In this document: piece by piece, positions 44,181-63,830 of the stretch
Numbering within the stretch: the stretch's first letter is position 1
Layout: every line of letters starts with the position of its first letter
DNA from: Rhizophagus clarus
Taxonomy: Eukaryota > Glomeromycota > Glomeromycetes > Glomerales > Glomeraceae
Length of the DNA stretch: 64,000 nucleotides
Assembly: GCA_015698045.1 (NCBI GenBank)
Contig: BLAL01000218.1
Coordinates: 1,054,001-1,118,000, forward strand
Direction of reading: 5' to 3'
Made by a program: the position numbers and the translations under genes
The notes under the pieces: generated by a model
What the model saw: the letters and a program-made list of their open reading frames with translations, nothing else
The model's database searches: none
What the model was told of the DNA's origin: nothing

Positions 44181-47099
44181 TATACTTTTTTTATACAACA
44201 TTCCCTTTTAATTAAGAATATTGTTTTTATAAATCGAATATGCGACTGTCATATTAAAGTTAAATTTTACATTAGCCACTGCGGTATTGATGCACCTTTT
44301 CCACAATGCGTAAAGAAAGATTATTTGATTTTAACATTATTCTTATTAAATTATTGAGAATTTTAATATTTATAATATTTATAAAAATCTATTAAATAAC
44401 TTAAATTAAATAATGGGATTAATTCTAAAATTTCTTTCAAAATTGGGTTTCAATCTATCAAATAATAGTATTCCGAAGATTTGTTAAAATGTAAAAACTT
44501 TCTATATACTCCTTTGTTTGCAGATTGCCAATTAAGAAATTAATGATTTGAAACTTTATAGTTAGTAAATAGTATTTTTAGACTCAAGTTCTTCCCTAAT
44601 CCTATAAAAATCAAATTTAAATTTTATTTCATTTTATTTCATTTTATGGTTCTTTTATTATTATCACTTGGAAGTTTTGCAATTTTTACATGTTAACCCG
44701 ATAAATTAATAAGGTTGTATAGGCGTACTTATCTTTGCACTTGTAAAAATTCTTACCTGAAGTAAACCTTGTACATGAAATAATTAATATTTCAGAATAT
44801 TTATTTCCGTTAAGAGGTGGTGAATAATTATAATATTACAAGTAAAAAAAAATCTGTAGGAAATAAAAAAAACTACATAATAATAATTATAAAGCGCATA
44901 TTCAATGCTTTTAATTCTCCATATGTTTTAATATATGATATTATTAACAAAAATATTTACTTACTAACACATTGAGTTTCAAGTTTTAGTTGAAAAATCT
45001 TGAACAGTAGTCAGTAGTAACATTGTTTTTTTACTTTACATGTTAAATCAATAATATTTTTATTGACTTTGCGTATTTAACATGATCGTGATCGTACTCT
45101 TGTAATATATTCTAAAGTGATAAATTTAAAGGCATTTTAATTTTTTTTTTAAAAGAAAAATAAAATAACATGATTTTATTACTTTGTTCATATTAAGTAA
45201 GATCTTGGACAATATAGAAGTGTTAGATAAAGAATTAAAAACTCTCGGTTCTAATATTCTAGAAGTATTAATAGCGCCAGAATGAGGTTTTCCCAATAAA
45301 ATTACTGTAAGGTCGAATTACTTCAATTCAATTTAATCAGCTCTATTCGTTTTTCTTCAGTTTTATCCTTCTGTAAATGATAAATTTCTAGTGCAGGTCT
45401 TTTTGTAGAATAGAACTCCATCAACTTTAAAATACTCGTGAGTATCATTCATAATTTCAGGTCATTTATTTATCAATAATTTATGAATAAGATTGTCCCA
45501 AATTTGCAAGTGGTTTGCAACTGTTAACTCTCGCATAATCATATTTATCAGATAATATATATATACTGCATCAGAAATATTTAAAGGTGCTGTTAAGTTG
45601 TTTGTGTTAGTCCTAATCCCTAAGTCACATATATGACAATATGTTTGGGTGTATCCACGTGAAAATACAATTCATTCTTAGTTGTTATACTTTTAGCTTT
45701 TGGCAATGTTCGAAAATGACCTAGTCAAAGGATTTTGTCTAATTAGTCTTCATTTAGTCATTCAGTCATCTTATAATTGAAAACAAGGTATAATAATGAT
45801 TAGAATTATTATAATGTTAGCCAACATTAATCTCAAATGAAATGACACATCATTCGACATTTCACATTTGACCATTTCAAGTCATATGAAGAACGCTGCT
45901 TTTAAGATTCAAAAGGTTGAAATGATGTTAGATTCTTTTTTTATTGACGTCATACGTAAATATCGATGAGAAACACGGTCAACTATTAGGAATAGTGTAT
46001 ATCTTATTCATAAATAATTGTAAGTCTGTTATTTAAATTGTAATAACATATATTAAATGTAAAAACTTTGAAATTTTTTTTATATTCTAATAGAATTAAT
46101 TGTCAAAATTAGGTTCCCTGGTAGTACTAGTGCTCACAAAGTTTTGTAAACTTATCATATTACTTGTACTTAATTTTAGTAAAATAAGTGCCCTCACTAT
46201 TTTTTCGCGATTCGTTTTTATTACAGCAAATAAAGCTTATCCTCCTACATTTTGCAAGAGGTAGAGTTCTATAACTGAAATTTTAATATAAATGATGTAT
46301 ATGTTTTTTTTTAAAAAAATTACAATCATTATCTCAATTATTATTTATAAATTCTAATTTTATAATGTTTTCAATCCTAGATTTCCAATATTCTTACTAT
46401 CATACCATAAAAAACTTGTCTAAAAAATCTCCTGAATTTTAAAAAAAGACACGATATTGCTAATTTTATAAAAATATAAAAAATCTTTATATAAGATTAT
46501 GATATAAATTTCCTGTATTTTTTATATTTGTAAATTAACAATTAAAGCAATTTATGATATCATATAGAGATTACTAAAGAATTATTTACCGAGCGTATTT
46601 TGCCAGAATTGTACAAATTATAGTAACGCAAGTAAAATGCTGGCAACTCAATCATTCCCAGACTAATTGTAATACAGATCTCGTTCATTAATTTTTAAAA
46701 AACACATTTTTTCTAGAAATTGTTTCTATGGAAGTTTTTTTGCTTTATTTATTGTGCTTTAATCTTTAATTAGTTTCTTTTTCTTTTGTTTTCTTTTAGG
46801 ATTTAAAGTAAGTATCAGATGTTTGGCGCTCTTTAATCTTTGAAAAATTACCTATTTGTCTAATCAGTCTTTTTCCTTTTTTTGTATTCATTTATTTGAT
46901 TTATTTTTTGATATGTTCACTTTTTTTGATTTTAATTTTTTAATAGTACTTAATTTCTTTTACCTGTATTTTATCTGTGATTTCAACTTTGATTCTTAAT
47001 TAGTCACACTTTTTTTATTTGAGTTTCATGATTTTCTTTGATTTTGTTTTGTTTTGATACTTTGACCATTTTATTTTACTTTTTAAAGTTCGTTAACAA
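44181..47099. other. Intergenic, no gene recognised
   Basis: AT-rich spacer within the USP7 array. A short protein-like stretch at about 45202-45285 (ILDNIEVLDKELKTLGSNIL ... to a TGA) could be a gene end remnant, but has no support around it. Confidence 0.5.
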
Positions 47100-48480
47100 A
47101 ATAAATAGGTACACGCATTTTACTGGTTTACTATCAGAGGACGATATGGACGTTTATGATCATATGGAGAATACCTGTGTTAGGCGTGGATGAAAAACAA
47201 CTGCTCGTAGTCGCATATTGCATGAATATTTATTTTTTTGGTTTATCAGACATATGATGTTTGGAATCTCTTTACAGTAGATTAGTGTGAAAAAGTATAT
47301 ATACTGTATATAGGCCGAATTCATCAACATTTCTTCTTTGGTGTTGGTTACATTGTAGTATTGTTAATATTATCAAATTTATTTACAAGCTTTTGCAAAT
47401 AAATTGTGCCCGAACTAAGCCACGAGATCAAAGACGGAGTTTGCCAAATAACCTTAACCGGTTAATAACCGGTTAAAACTTAATTCTGGTCGGCATTAAA
47501 ATTTGGCCAGAATTATCATTTGCGAAATATAATTTCGGCCAGCATTAAGCTGTGATAGGAATTAACACGTTAAAAAAAATTCCGAATTTAGTTAAATTTT
47601 GGCCAGCGTTAAAAGTTTGACCCGAATTAACTTATTCAAATTTAACTAATATGAGAATGATCATAATCTTAATAACCGATTAAATTGACCGACTAAATTA
47701 ACCGGTTAAATTAACCGGTTAACAGATTTCTTAACCAGTTAACCGTCTTAACCGGTTCCAATAAATACAATATATGTCATTGACGACATTGGAATTTGAA
47801 AAGAGGATAAAAGGGCCAGAATTTGAAGCAGAAAATTGGAAAAGATATGTTGTAATAATCTTACAACACAATTAAAAACCATATCTTATTTATAATCTAT
47901 TTAATGAATTTTCAAATTTCTTTTTTTTTAGGCAAATATTACTTTCCTCTTGATAATAATTTATTTGATTTTGTTAATTCAAACTTCAAAGTGTGCACCG
48001 GCAGGTTGGCACTCATCATTCATGCGTTCAATCATAATAATCCAACACAATATATTTATCATTGTGTGTGTGTGAAAATCTTAAAATTTTTAAGCATTTG
48101 TTGAGATTACATTTACAACAATAAAAATCAATGCTTAACGTACATATTATTACAGTATGCTATTTTTCGTATCATATTTCTTTTGAGTTGGAATTTTGAA
48201 TTCTAGACCGGTATCATTGATTCACTGCTAAAGAACCAGACTGAGGTTTTACATGGTTTTTACGATTTACGTAAACTATTAAACCCTTGTAAGAGCCGAA
48301 CTCGTAATTGAGAATGATTCGACCAATATTACGACGTTTTATGAGTGTTAAGGGATTCTACAGGTGGTTGGTTTTATGGTATAATTTCATCAAGTATATT
48401 TATTTTATTTATTATACTACAGTTAAAGCTTGATCTACAAATACTCACTTCTTTACTATTTCTGTTGTTTGTTTAACCTT
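47100..48480 (+). pseudogene. USP7-type relic (third locus)
   Basis: Ordered pieces of the gene survive. The 5' leader and start lie at 47106-47165 (GGTACACGCATTTTACTGG compares with the leaders of the full copies). The exon 2 start is at about 47405-47435 (GTGCCCGAACTAAGCCACGA). The rest of exon 2 is at 47764-47850 (GAAAAGAGGATAAAAGGGCC), exon 3 at about 47933-48070 and exon 4 at about 48208-48400 (ACTGCTAAAGAACCAGACTG). Many indels and stops; nothing from the USP domain onward. A foreign segment of about 328 bp splits exon 2 (separate entry). Confidence 0.85.
47436..47763. mobile_element. Insertion rich in AACCGGTTAA palindromes
   Basis: Interrupts the relic's exon 2. AACCGGTTAA or near versions occur about six times, clustered at both ends. 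The middle repeats GGTCGGCATTAA- and GGCCAGAATTA-like units. The ends are loosely inverted copies. Exact borders and target duplication are obscured by decay. Probably a small non-autonomous element or foldback. Confidence 0.6.
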
Positions 48481-49943
48481 TCATATATTAATTGTCAAAC
48501 CTCGTTAAAGGATTCAATCCCTTCTTCTCAACAGAAATATTTAGTGTTTACAATTTGTAGTAGCCTTATTATAACGCCAAGGAAACACACTAAATTGTTA
48601 TCATCATCTCCTTTAGGGATTTGGTAAACTACCTATAATTTATGAATAAAGTAGAATATTAAATTTAGAATGTAAACTAATAATTTACAATATTTTATCA
48701 GTAATTGTACTTAATCTTACGGCAATGAGTTATTCCATAAAGTGATTTGATTAACAAATTCATGTAAAATGTTACTAGTTGATAAAGTACTTTGTGATCT
48801 TAACTTTACAATAATTATCGCAATGTCAATTATTTTTAACCTTTTTCCTAAAAACCATGGCTTAAGAATAGCTCTTTAGGTAGAATTTATTATATTTAGA
48901 AGGGTCAAAATATTTAAATAAACCAGGTATAATTGTATACTTTATAGCAACTAAAGAAACAGTGACATTAAATTTTAACACAAATTTGTATTTAGAAATG
49001 ATTAAGACTTTGGAAATTATTAGAATGGAATTTCCAATGGTATACACCCTTTTTTTCTTTCATATGTGCCAAAAATGACATTCAATTTATAGAACCAACA
49101 AATTGCCATGATGCTATCGATGAATACAAATGAGATCTAGAAATTCAATTCTGCATTTAATAGATAATAAATTTCTAATAGAAATTTCTCTAATTAACTG
49201 ATTAGTAATACTCATCACGTTTTCAATCTTCTTTCGTGAGCTAATATTATTTATACTTAATATAGTAAATTCAAACTAACATTTTGAAATTCTATAGTAT
49301 TTGAATTATTGATATTAATGAAAAAGAAATTAGAAAGTTTCAGAATCTATCTAAATTTATTTCTTTTTTTTTCTTTTTAGACTTCTAATATTCTACTAAC
49401 ATGCAAAATTCTCGAGTTTAAAAATAAGATTATAAACAAAAAAAAACTAAACCTCATAATAATTTCTTTTATACTTATTATAAAAAAATATAAATTAGAT
49501 TATTAGAGTATTTTTACAATATCATAAAGTGAACATTATTGAATAATTCGTTATACACAAATACAATGAGACAGTATGCAGAATGCCGATCATTTCCAGT
49601 TTGTTTACTCATTTATTATAAGGGCTGAAATTTTTTTGGTCATGAAGATTTTCTTACAAAGTACAAATAGTATTCAAAGAAAAAGTAGACATTGTGTATT
49701 AAATAATTAAATTTCGAATAATATCATAGTGCATGTTAGAATATAGTGCAGTTTAATAAGGTGCTTGATATTTAACTATATGCTGTATATGTATATATTG
49801 TTTTTTCTTTTGAAAATTTTCGACAAAACGGTAGATTTTCTTGGTTAAATAGTAAATACTATTAGTATGCTGAATAACGAAAAGCATTAAAAAATAGGTA
49901 CGACGATTTTACCGACCTACTATCATAAGATAAGAATAATAAT
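48481..49943. other. Intergenic; includes duplicated promoter of USP7 copy 2
   Basis: No gene recognised at 48481-49580. From about 49585 to 49943 the sequence parallels 36825-37184, the upstream region of copy 1. Confidence 0.55.
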
Positions 49944-56324
<6,381 letters not shown>

Positions 56325-58240
56325 TTTACTTTTTTTATGCAACATTCTCTTATAATTAAGAACATCTTTATTTTTATAAATCGATTATTCGACTGTTATA
56401 TTAAAGTTAAATTTTCACATTAGCTACTGAGATATTATCATGTCCACCCTCACCTTTTCCACAATGCGTAAACGATATTGTATTTTAACAAAAAAGTAAG
56501 ATTAGTTGATTTAACCTTGCAAATTATTGAGAATTTTAATTATCTATTTACTCGTCAATCCTTTAAACTAATGTGACTAATTCTAGAATTTCTTTTAAAA
56601 TTGGGTTTCAATTTATCAAATAATATTTTGAAAATTTAAAGATACCAATGAAACTTTTTATATACTCTTTTTTGTAACTTCTATTATTTATATATTTTAT
56701 ACCTGGTTATTATGGAACATCATGATTATATATATCATTTTTATTATATAATAAATATAATTATCACTAAGTTAAATCACCCCAGGTTAAAATAGGCTAT
56801 TTTTATATAAAATTCGTCTTAATGGTTTACTACCGGAAAAATTTTTGCATGATTTGGAGCAAGTAAATATGTATGATTATTTTTATAAGCTATTAATAAA
56901 TTTACTACATATTCATTGCAAAATTAGAGCTATAGTATATTTTTGTCCTTGAAATTTTTTGGAGTCGCATACTCCCAGATTTATTTATGCCCAAATTGTT
57001 TATTAGTATACTTGTTTATTCATTCAATAAACCTTTCTAGTGCTATTCAGCATTGTCTTAGTACTGCTTTCCTGTACCTAAATAAATTACTAAGTTGTTT
57101 CAATTATTGTCACAAAAGACTATTAAGTTCAAAAGTTAGTTATTATTTGCATTCACATTATTCAAAAGCTGATACAATATGTTGCAATTAAACCAAGTAA
57201 TTTGATTAAATTCTTCTGCAGTTCCTAAAAGGAAAATTTTAAATCATTAAAAAAGTGATTTAAAAGAAATTCTATATGCAACTTTAACCAAGAATAACTA
57301 AGATTTTCCAAATATGTTTATTGTTATTTTACTTGACTTGTCTGTACAACACAAAAGTAAAATAAACAATTTTACAGTATATGTCAACATTATCAAATAT
57401 ATGAAGCCATTAATTCCTAATTCTCAAATAATTAACCATTTTTATTGAGAAAATTCCATTAATTTACTGATTTGGAATATAAATTAAATGTAGATCAAGA
57501 ACATACGTTAATATTTTTAATAACAAGAAATAGAGCGGGAGTTGGAAGCCCATCAGTTATTGTTATAATAACATTACATGATTTTAAATTTATTTATTTT
57601 TGGTATTACATTATAGAATGTCAAATATAAGCAAATTAAGACTAACATCAATAAGATATTTCTCATCACTTTATGTTGAAATTTTTCAAGATGAGGAAAA
57701 AACAAGTAAAAATAGGAAAAGCCATTAATTTTATGTTTATAAATGAGAAAGGTTGATTCAATCAATAAAAAAAATGGTATTGTGGTTAATTTTTTTTTTT
57801 GGATTTTAGATACAAGTCATACAACTCCATTCTTTATGAAAAAGAAAAAAAAAATAATAATAATTCAAGAATGGAAAGTGATTTTCCATTTTTATTTTGA
57901 TAAATATAACCTTCATTTACTGCAAAAAAAAGAAAGAAAAAGATTCAAATCAATATAGCTTCATTTTTTACAAAAAGAAAAAAGTTCAAATAAAAACAGA
58001 GAGCGACCCCCATTTCCAACAAAAATCAAATTGGAAATTATGGTTAGGTTAATTATGAAACTAAACTATAAATTACCAAAAATACGCCCAATTTTTCATG
58101 ATTGTCAAATATTTAATTTTTTGGGCATAAATAAAAGTATTTGTAAAATGATTTACTTCTCTGAATTTTTTTACTAATTTTCTAAGAATATATGTTTGTT
58201 TGTTTATAAACACGATAGAAACGAAAGAAAAATCACCCTA
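56325..58240. other. Intergenic; HSP70 A upstream region
   Basis: The parts at about 56740-56970 and 57985-58240 match the region before HSP70 B (about 61180-61390 and 61410-61664). About 1 kb at 56975-57980 is absent from the B side, so it was inserted here or deleted there. No gene recognised in it. No clear heat-shock element was found before the start. Confidence 0.55.
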
Positions 58241-60377
58241 ATGAATAATCTGGCAATCGGTATTGATTTGGGAACGTCTTACTCCTGTGTCGGTGTTTGG
58301 CAAAATGATAGAGTTGAAATAATTGCCAATGATCAGGGTAATCGTACGACACCATCATACGTTGCTTTTACTCGTACAGTAATTCTTATTGGAGAAGCGG
58401 CCAAAAATCAAGCCTCTATGAATCCTTATAATACCGTGTTTGGTGTTCATCGTCTCATTGGTCGTAATTTCAATGATCAGAACGTCCAATCTGATATGAA
58501 GGTATGTTTATCTAAAATTTTAAAAATTATTGGATATTAATGATTATAGAACAATTAAGAAGGTCTCTATAATACAAAAATATTAAATAATTAGCATTGG
58601 CCGTTCAAAGTTACAAACAAGAATGGCAAACCAGTTATCAATGTGGAATACAAAGGAAAAAGTAAAGATTTCACACCCGAAGAAATTTTATCCATGATAT
58701 TTGTAAAAATGAAAGAGACCGCAGAAGCGTTTCTTGGCACGCCAGTTAAAAATGCTGTAATTACAGTACCAGCTTACTTTTATGATTCTCAACGCCAAGC
58801 TATAAAAGATGCTGGTTTGATTGCTGGATTGAATATACTTCGTATTATTGCTGGATCAGCTGCAACGGCTATTGCTTATGGGTTGAATAAGAAAAGTGCT
58901 GAAGAGCAGAATGTTCTTATCTTTGATTTGGGTGGTGGTACCTGCAACGTCTCTCTTTTAACTATTGAAGATGGAATTACTGAAGTAAAATCCGTTGCTG
59001 GTGACAGTCATCTTGGTGGTGAAGATTTTGATAATCGTCTTGTAAATCATTTGGTAAATGAATACAAAAGAAAATTTAACAAAGAAATTTCTTCTAATGC
59101 ACGTGCTATCTGTCGTTTAAGATCGGCATGTGAAAGTGCAAAACGTACACTTTCAACATCAACACAGACTTACATTGAAATTGATTCTCTTTATGATGAT
59201 GGTGATTTCAATATTTCTTTAACACGTGCCAGATTTGAAGAATTAAATCAAGATTTATTTCGTTCTACAATGGAACTTATTGAGAGAGTACTTCGGGATG
59301 CTAAAATTGATAAAAGTCAGGTCCATGAAATTGTCTTGGTCGGTTGTTCAACGTATATTCCTAAAATTCAAAAGATGGTATCTGAATTCTTTAATGGTAA
59401 AGAACTAAACAAATCTATCAATCCTGCTGAATCCGCAGCCTGTGGCGCTTCCGTACAGGCCGCTATTTTATCTGGTGATACTTCCGTTGAGACTCAAGAC
59501 TTACTGTTACTTGATGTCGCTCCTTTATCTCTGGGTATCGAGACCGCTGGTGGTGTCATGACACCACTTATAAAACGTAATACTACGATACCTACTAAGA
59601 AATCTGAAATTATGTCTACACATTTTGATAATCAATCTAGTGTAGGAATACAAGTATATGAAGGCGAACGTACTCGAACAAAAGATAATAACTTACTAGG
59701 AATATTTAGATTATCTGAAATTCCTCCAGCGCCAAAAGGTGTTCCGCAAATTGAAGTTACCTTTGATATTGATGCAAATGGCATCTTGAACGTTTGTATT
59801 TATAGAGGCATATATAACTTTATTGAATTGATGTATTTAACTTTTAATCAATTATAGGTTTCTGCTGTTGATAAAACGACAGGCAGGTCAAATGAGATTA
59901 CTATTACTAATGACAGAGGGCGATTATCGAGGGAAGAATTTGAAAGCATGGGTTTGAATCAATTTTCAATATTCATATTTTGATAATTACAGTGATATGT
60001 AATTAACATTAATGTAACGGCAGTTTTCAAGGCTGAAAAATATCACGCAGAAAGAAAACAACGTGCACAAAAAATGGAAGCACAAAATAGCTTAGAATCA
60101 TATGCATACAACTTACTTAACATAGTTCATGTAAGCTTCCTAGTAGTTGATGTTATAATTCTGCTTGATCAAATTTATAATTTCGTTTTTAACATGAACT
60201 TGAATTTAGGATATCGATAATATGAGGAATAAACTTTATGATGCAGCACAAAAATCGATTACATGGCTTGAGAATAACCAAGAAGCAAGTAAAGTTGAAT
60301 ATGAACGTGAGCAAAAATTACTTGAAGAGATTACTGATCAAATAATGAATAAACTTAGCATAATAATTACTTCATGA
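58241..60377 (+). CDS. HSP70-family protein A, ATPase residues substituted
   Basis: Exons 58241-58501, 58595-59791, 59858-59951, 60024-60130, 60210-60377 give 608 residues without a break. Nucleotide-binding domain: [15 protein letters not shown], then FDLGGGT at about 197-203. Substrate domain: [41 protein letters not shown] shortened lid ends IIITS, with no cytosolic EEVD tail. Differences from active HSP70 (bovine Hsc70 numbers): K71 to His (H70 here), E175 to Gly, D206 to Asn (TCNVS), G339 to Cys and R342 to Tyr (VGCSTYIPK), D366 to Ala (NPAESAA). K71 is needed for hydrolysis; R342 and D366 line the adenine pocket. Inference: a pseudo-chaperone that probably cannot cycle ATP but may bind peptides or partners. 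Closest overall to cytosolic Ssa-type HSP70. Confidence 0.9.
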
Positions 60378-61664
60378 CTTCCCTAATTTGATATGATTGG
60401 TAAATTTATATTAAATTATAAAGGGCATATTTAATAAAAAGATTTAATAATCTTTGATAAAGAATGTGCTAATAGTAATTGTCAGTGCTATATAAAAAAT
60501 TTATTTTATATTTATATTAGCTGTTGACCGATGCTCTGCAAAATATGCATCTTTAAAATGGCACGGTTAGTCTAACACGTGTATAATTCAGTAATAGTTG
60601 CACATGTATAAACGGCCGGCAGTGATGTGCATTGGAAGCTTCCAATGAAATTTATTGGAATTGGAAGATTAATTGGAAGTTGCCGATCTTCCAATGTTTC
60701 ATGTGCATTGGAAGCTTCCAATACAAAATTAGTAATTTTATTGTCACGAATGACGTAAATTTCACGTATATTAATTATCAAAATTACAACACGTTTTTAT
60801 ATAATCATTTCATTTTTTTCTTAAATAATGAAAAGACCCAGGACCCACCGTCTTACTATCTACACGCAACTTTAATTCAAAAAATACAATTAAAAATAAT
60901 CTTATTCGCACTCCAACTAAAAGTGAAATACCAAAATTTGAACGTCTTTTACTAAGAATGTCAGTAGCAAACGGTATTAAACGGTAACACACGTATAAAT
61001 ATAAACGTTACGGTTACATGAAAACAATTAGATATTAGAGATATTAGAGATTTTGATTTAATATTTTATATTAAATTGCCTCCCAGGTTAAAATAATTCG
61101 GGTAAAACACCTTCTCCCCTTCAGCTTATAAAAATAATTTTATAAATTTAATATTTAATATACATTATTATATACCTAACATCATAATGATATCATTCTC
61201 ATTATATAATAAATCACCAAGTTAAACCACCGACCCTGGTTAAATCATCTAATTTTTTACTATCAAAAAAATTTTTTTTACTAGATTTAGAGTGGTAAAT
61301 ACGTATGATTACTTTTATATTCTATCTCACATAATCACTGCAAAATTAGAGATATAATATATTTTTGTCCTTGAAATTTTTGGAGTTTGCAGATTTATAA
61401 AAATAAAAAGCGATTCCCATTCTAACAAAAATTATTCTTTTTTTCATCCAAATTGGGAATTATAGTTTGAAACTAAACTATAAAATACCAAAAATACGCC
61501 CAATTTTCATGATTGTCAAATATTTAATGATATGATCATCAATTTTTGGGCATAAAAAAAGAATTTGTAAAAATGGTTTACTTCTCTGAATTTTTTTACT
61601 AATTTCCTAAGAATATATGTTTGTTTGTTTATAACACGATAGAAACGAAAGAAAAATCACCCTA
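60378..61664. other. Spacer between HSP70 A and B
   Basis: Contains the TTGGAA palindrome cluster (separate entry). From about 61180 it holds the duplicated upstream region shared with HSP70 A (TTATATAATAAATCACCAAG, TTTGTCCTTGAAATTTTTGG). No gene recognised. Confidence 0.55.
60623..60726. repeat. Palindrome cluster ATTGGAAGCTTCCAAT
   Basis: The perfect 16-bp palindrome ATTGGAAGCTTCCAAT occurs at 60631-60646 and 60707-60722, each preceded by TGTGC. Between them lie four more TTGGAA or TTCCAA half sites. The GC-rich flank AACGGCCGGC adjoins the left side. It resembles the terminal part of a mobile element, or a compound protein-binding site. Confidence 0.8.
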
Positions 61665-63830
61665 ATGAATAATATGGCAATCGGTATTGATTTGGGAACG
61701 TCGTATTCCTGTGTCGGTGTTTGGCAAAATGGTAGAGTTGAAATAATTGCCAATGATCAGGGTAATCGTACAACACCATCATACGTCGCTTTCACTAATA
61801 CAGGGATTCTTATTGGAGAAGCGGCCAAAAATCAAGCTTCTATGAATCCTCATAATACCGTATTTAATGTTCATCGTCTCATTGGTCGTAGTTTCAATGA
61901 TCAGGACGTCCAATCCAATATGAAGGTATGTTCTATATAATGAAAAATTTAAGTTCATTAAAATATATATATGTATATATTGCTCGAAGTTTCACAATAA
62001 AAATATTTAATGTGTTAGCATATGCCGTTCAATGTCATAAACAGGAATGACAAACCAGTTATAAACGTAAACTACAAAGGAAAAAGTATAAATTTCACAC
62101 CCGAGGAAATTTTATCCATGATACTGGTAAAAATGAAAGAAACTGCAGAAGCATTCCTTACTGCACAAGTTAAAAATGCTGTAATTACAGTACCAGCTTG
62201 CTTTAATAATTTTCAACGACACGCTATAAGAGATGCTGGTTTAATTGCCGGTTTGAATGTACTTCGTATCATTATTGGACCAACTGCAGCGGCTATCGCC
62301 TACGGATTGGACAAGAAAGCTCCTGAAGAACGAATTGTTCTTATCTTTGATTTGGGCGGTGGTACCTGCAACGTCTCTCTTTTAACTATTGAAGAAGGAA
62401 TTACTGAAGTAAAATCCGTTGCTGGAGACATTAATCTTGGTGGTGAAGATTTTGATAATCGTCTTGTAAATCATTTGGTAAATGAATTCGAAAGAAAATT
62501 TAAAAAAGATATTACCCCCAATGCACATTCTATTCGTCGTTTAAGAACAACATGCGAACGTGTAAAACGTACACTTTCAATATCAACACGAGCTTCCATT
62601 GAAATTGATTCTCTTTTCGAGGGTATTGACTTCTATACCTCTTTGACTCGTGCCAGTTTTGAAGAATTAAATCAAGATTTATTTTGTTCTACAATGGAAC
62701 TTATTGAGAGAGTACTTCGAGATGCTGAAATTGGTAAAAGTCAGGTTCATGAAATTGTCTTAGTCGGTTGTTCTACGTATATTCCTAAGATTCAAAAGAT
62801 GATATGTGAATTCTTTAATGGCAAAGAACTAAACAAATCTATCAATCCTGCTGAATCCGCAGCCTGTGGCGCTTCCATACAGGCTGCTATTTTATCTGGT
62901 GATACTTCTGTTGAGACTCAAGACTTACTGTTACTTGATGTCGCTCCATTATCTCTGGGTTTCGGGAACGCTGGTGGTGTCATGACAAGAATTATTAAAC
63001 GTAATACTTCGATACCTACTAAGAAATTTGAATTTTGTTCTACACAATTTGATAATCAGCCTGATGTGGAGATACAAGTATATGAAGGCGAACGTGTTCG
63101 AACAAAAGATAATAACTTGCTAGGAACACTCAAATTATCTGGAATTCTTCTAGCGTCAAAAGGCGTTCCACAAATTGAAATTACCTTTGATATTGAATCA
63201 AATGGCATCTTGGTTGTTTGTATCTATAGAAGTATATAACTTTATTAAATTGATGTATTTAACTTTTAACTTTTTTATCAATTATAGGTTTCTGCTGTTG
63301 ATAAAACAATCGGCATATCGAATAAGATTACTATCACAGGACAATTATCGAAGGAAGAAATCGAACGCATGGGTTTGAATCAATTTTCATATTCATTTTG
63401 ATAATTATACTGTAACGGTAATATGTAACTAATATATTAATATTACTGCAGTTTTCAAAGCTGAAAAATATCACGCAGAAAGAAAACAACATGCACAAAA
63501 AATAGAAGCACAAATTAGCTTGGAATTATATACAAATAACTTACTTAACGTAGTTCAAGTAAGCTTCTCGTCTTTTGTTAATTCTATCTTCTTGATCAAA
63601 TTTATAATTCGTTTTTTTTTTTGTTTTTTTTTCGTTTTTAAAATGAACTTGAATTTTAGAATTTCGATAATATAAGGAATGAACTTCATGATGCAGCACA
63701 AAAGTCGATCACGTGGCTTGATAATAACCAAGAAGCAAGGGAAGATGAATATGAACAGAAACAAAAATCACTTGAAAGTATTGTTGACCAAATAATGAAT
63801 ACACTTTATAAAATAAACATTACTTTATAG
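61665..63830 (+). CDS. HSP70-family protein B, ATPase residues substituted
   Basis: Exons 61665-61925, 62019-63215, 63288-63372, 63452-63558, 63660-63830 give 606 residues, one frame. It shares intron positions with copy A and the same unusual residues: VHRLIGR (K71 to His), [10 protein letters not shown] (E175 to Gly), TCNVS (D206 to Asn), [16 protein letters not shown]. It differs from A by a 9-nt in-frame deletion after the ITIT segment, a lid ending LYKINITL, and many substitutions ([16 protein letters not shown] against [16 protein letters not shown]). No EEVD tail. Both copies kept open frames while sharing altered active sites, so the changes preceded the tandem duplication. Likely a second pseudo-chaperone; expression unknown. 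Confidence 0.9.

Noticed and set aside
45202..45285. Protein-like stretch ILDNIEVLDKELKTLG
   Set aside because: Under 30 codons, no neighbouring exons and no known motif; noted only in the intergenic entry.
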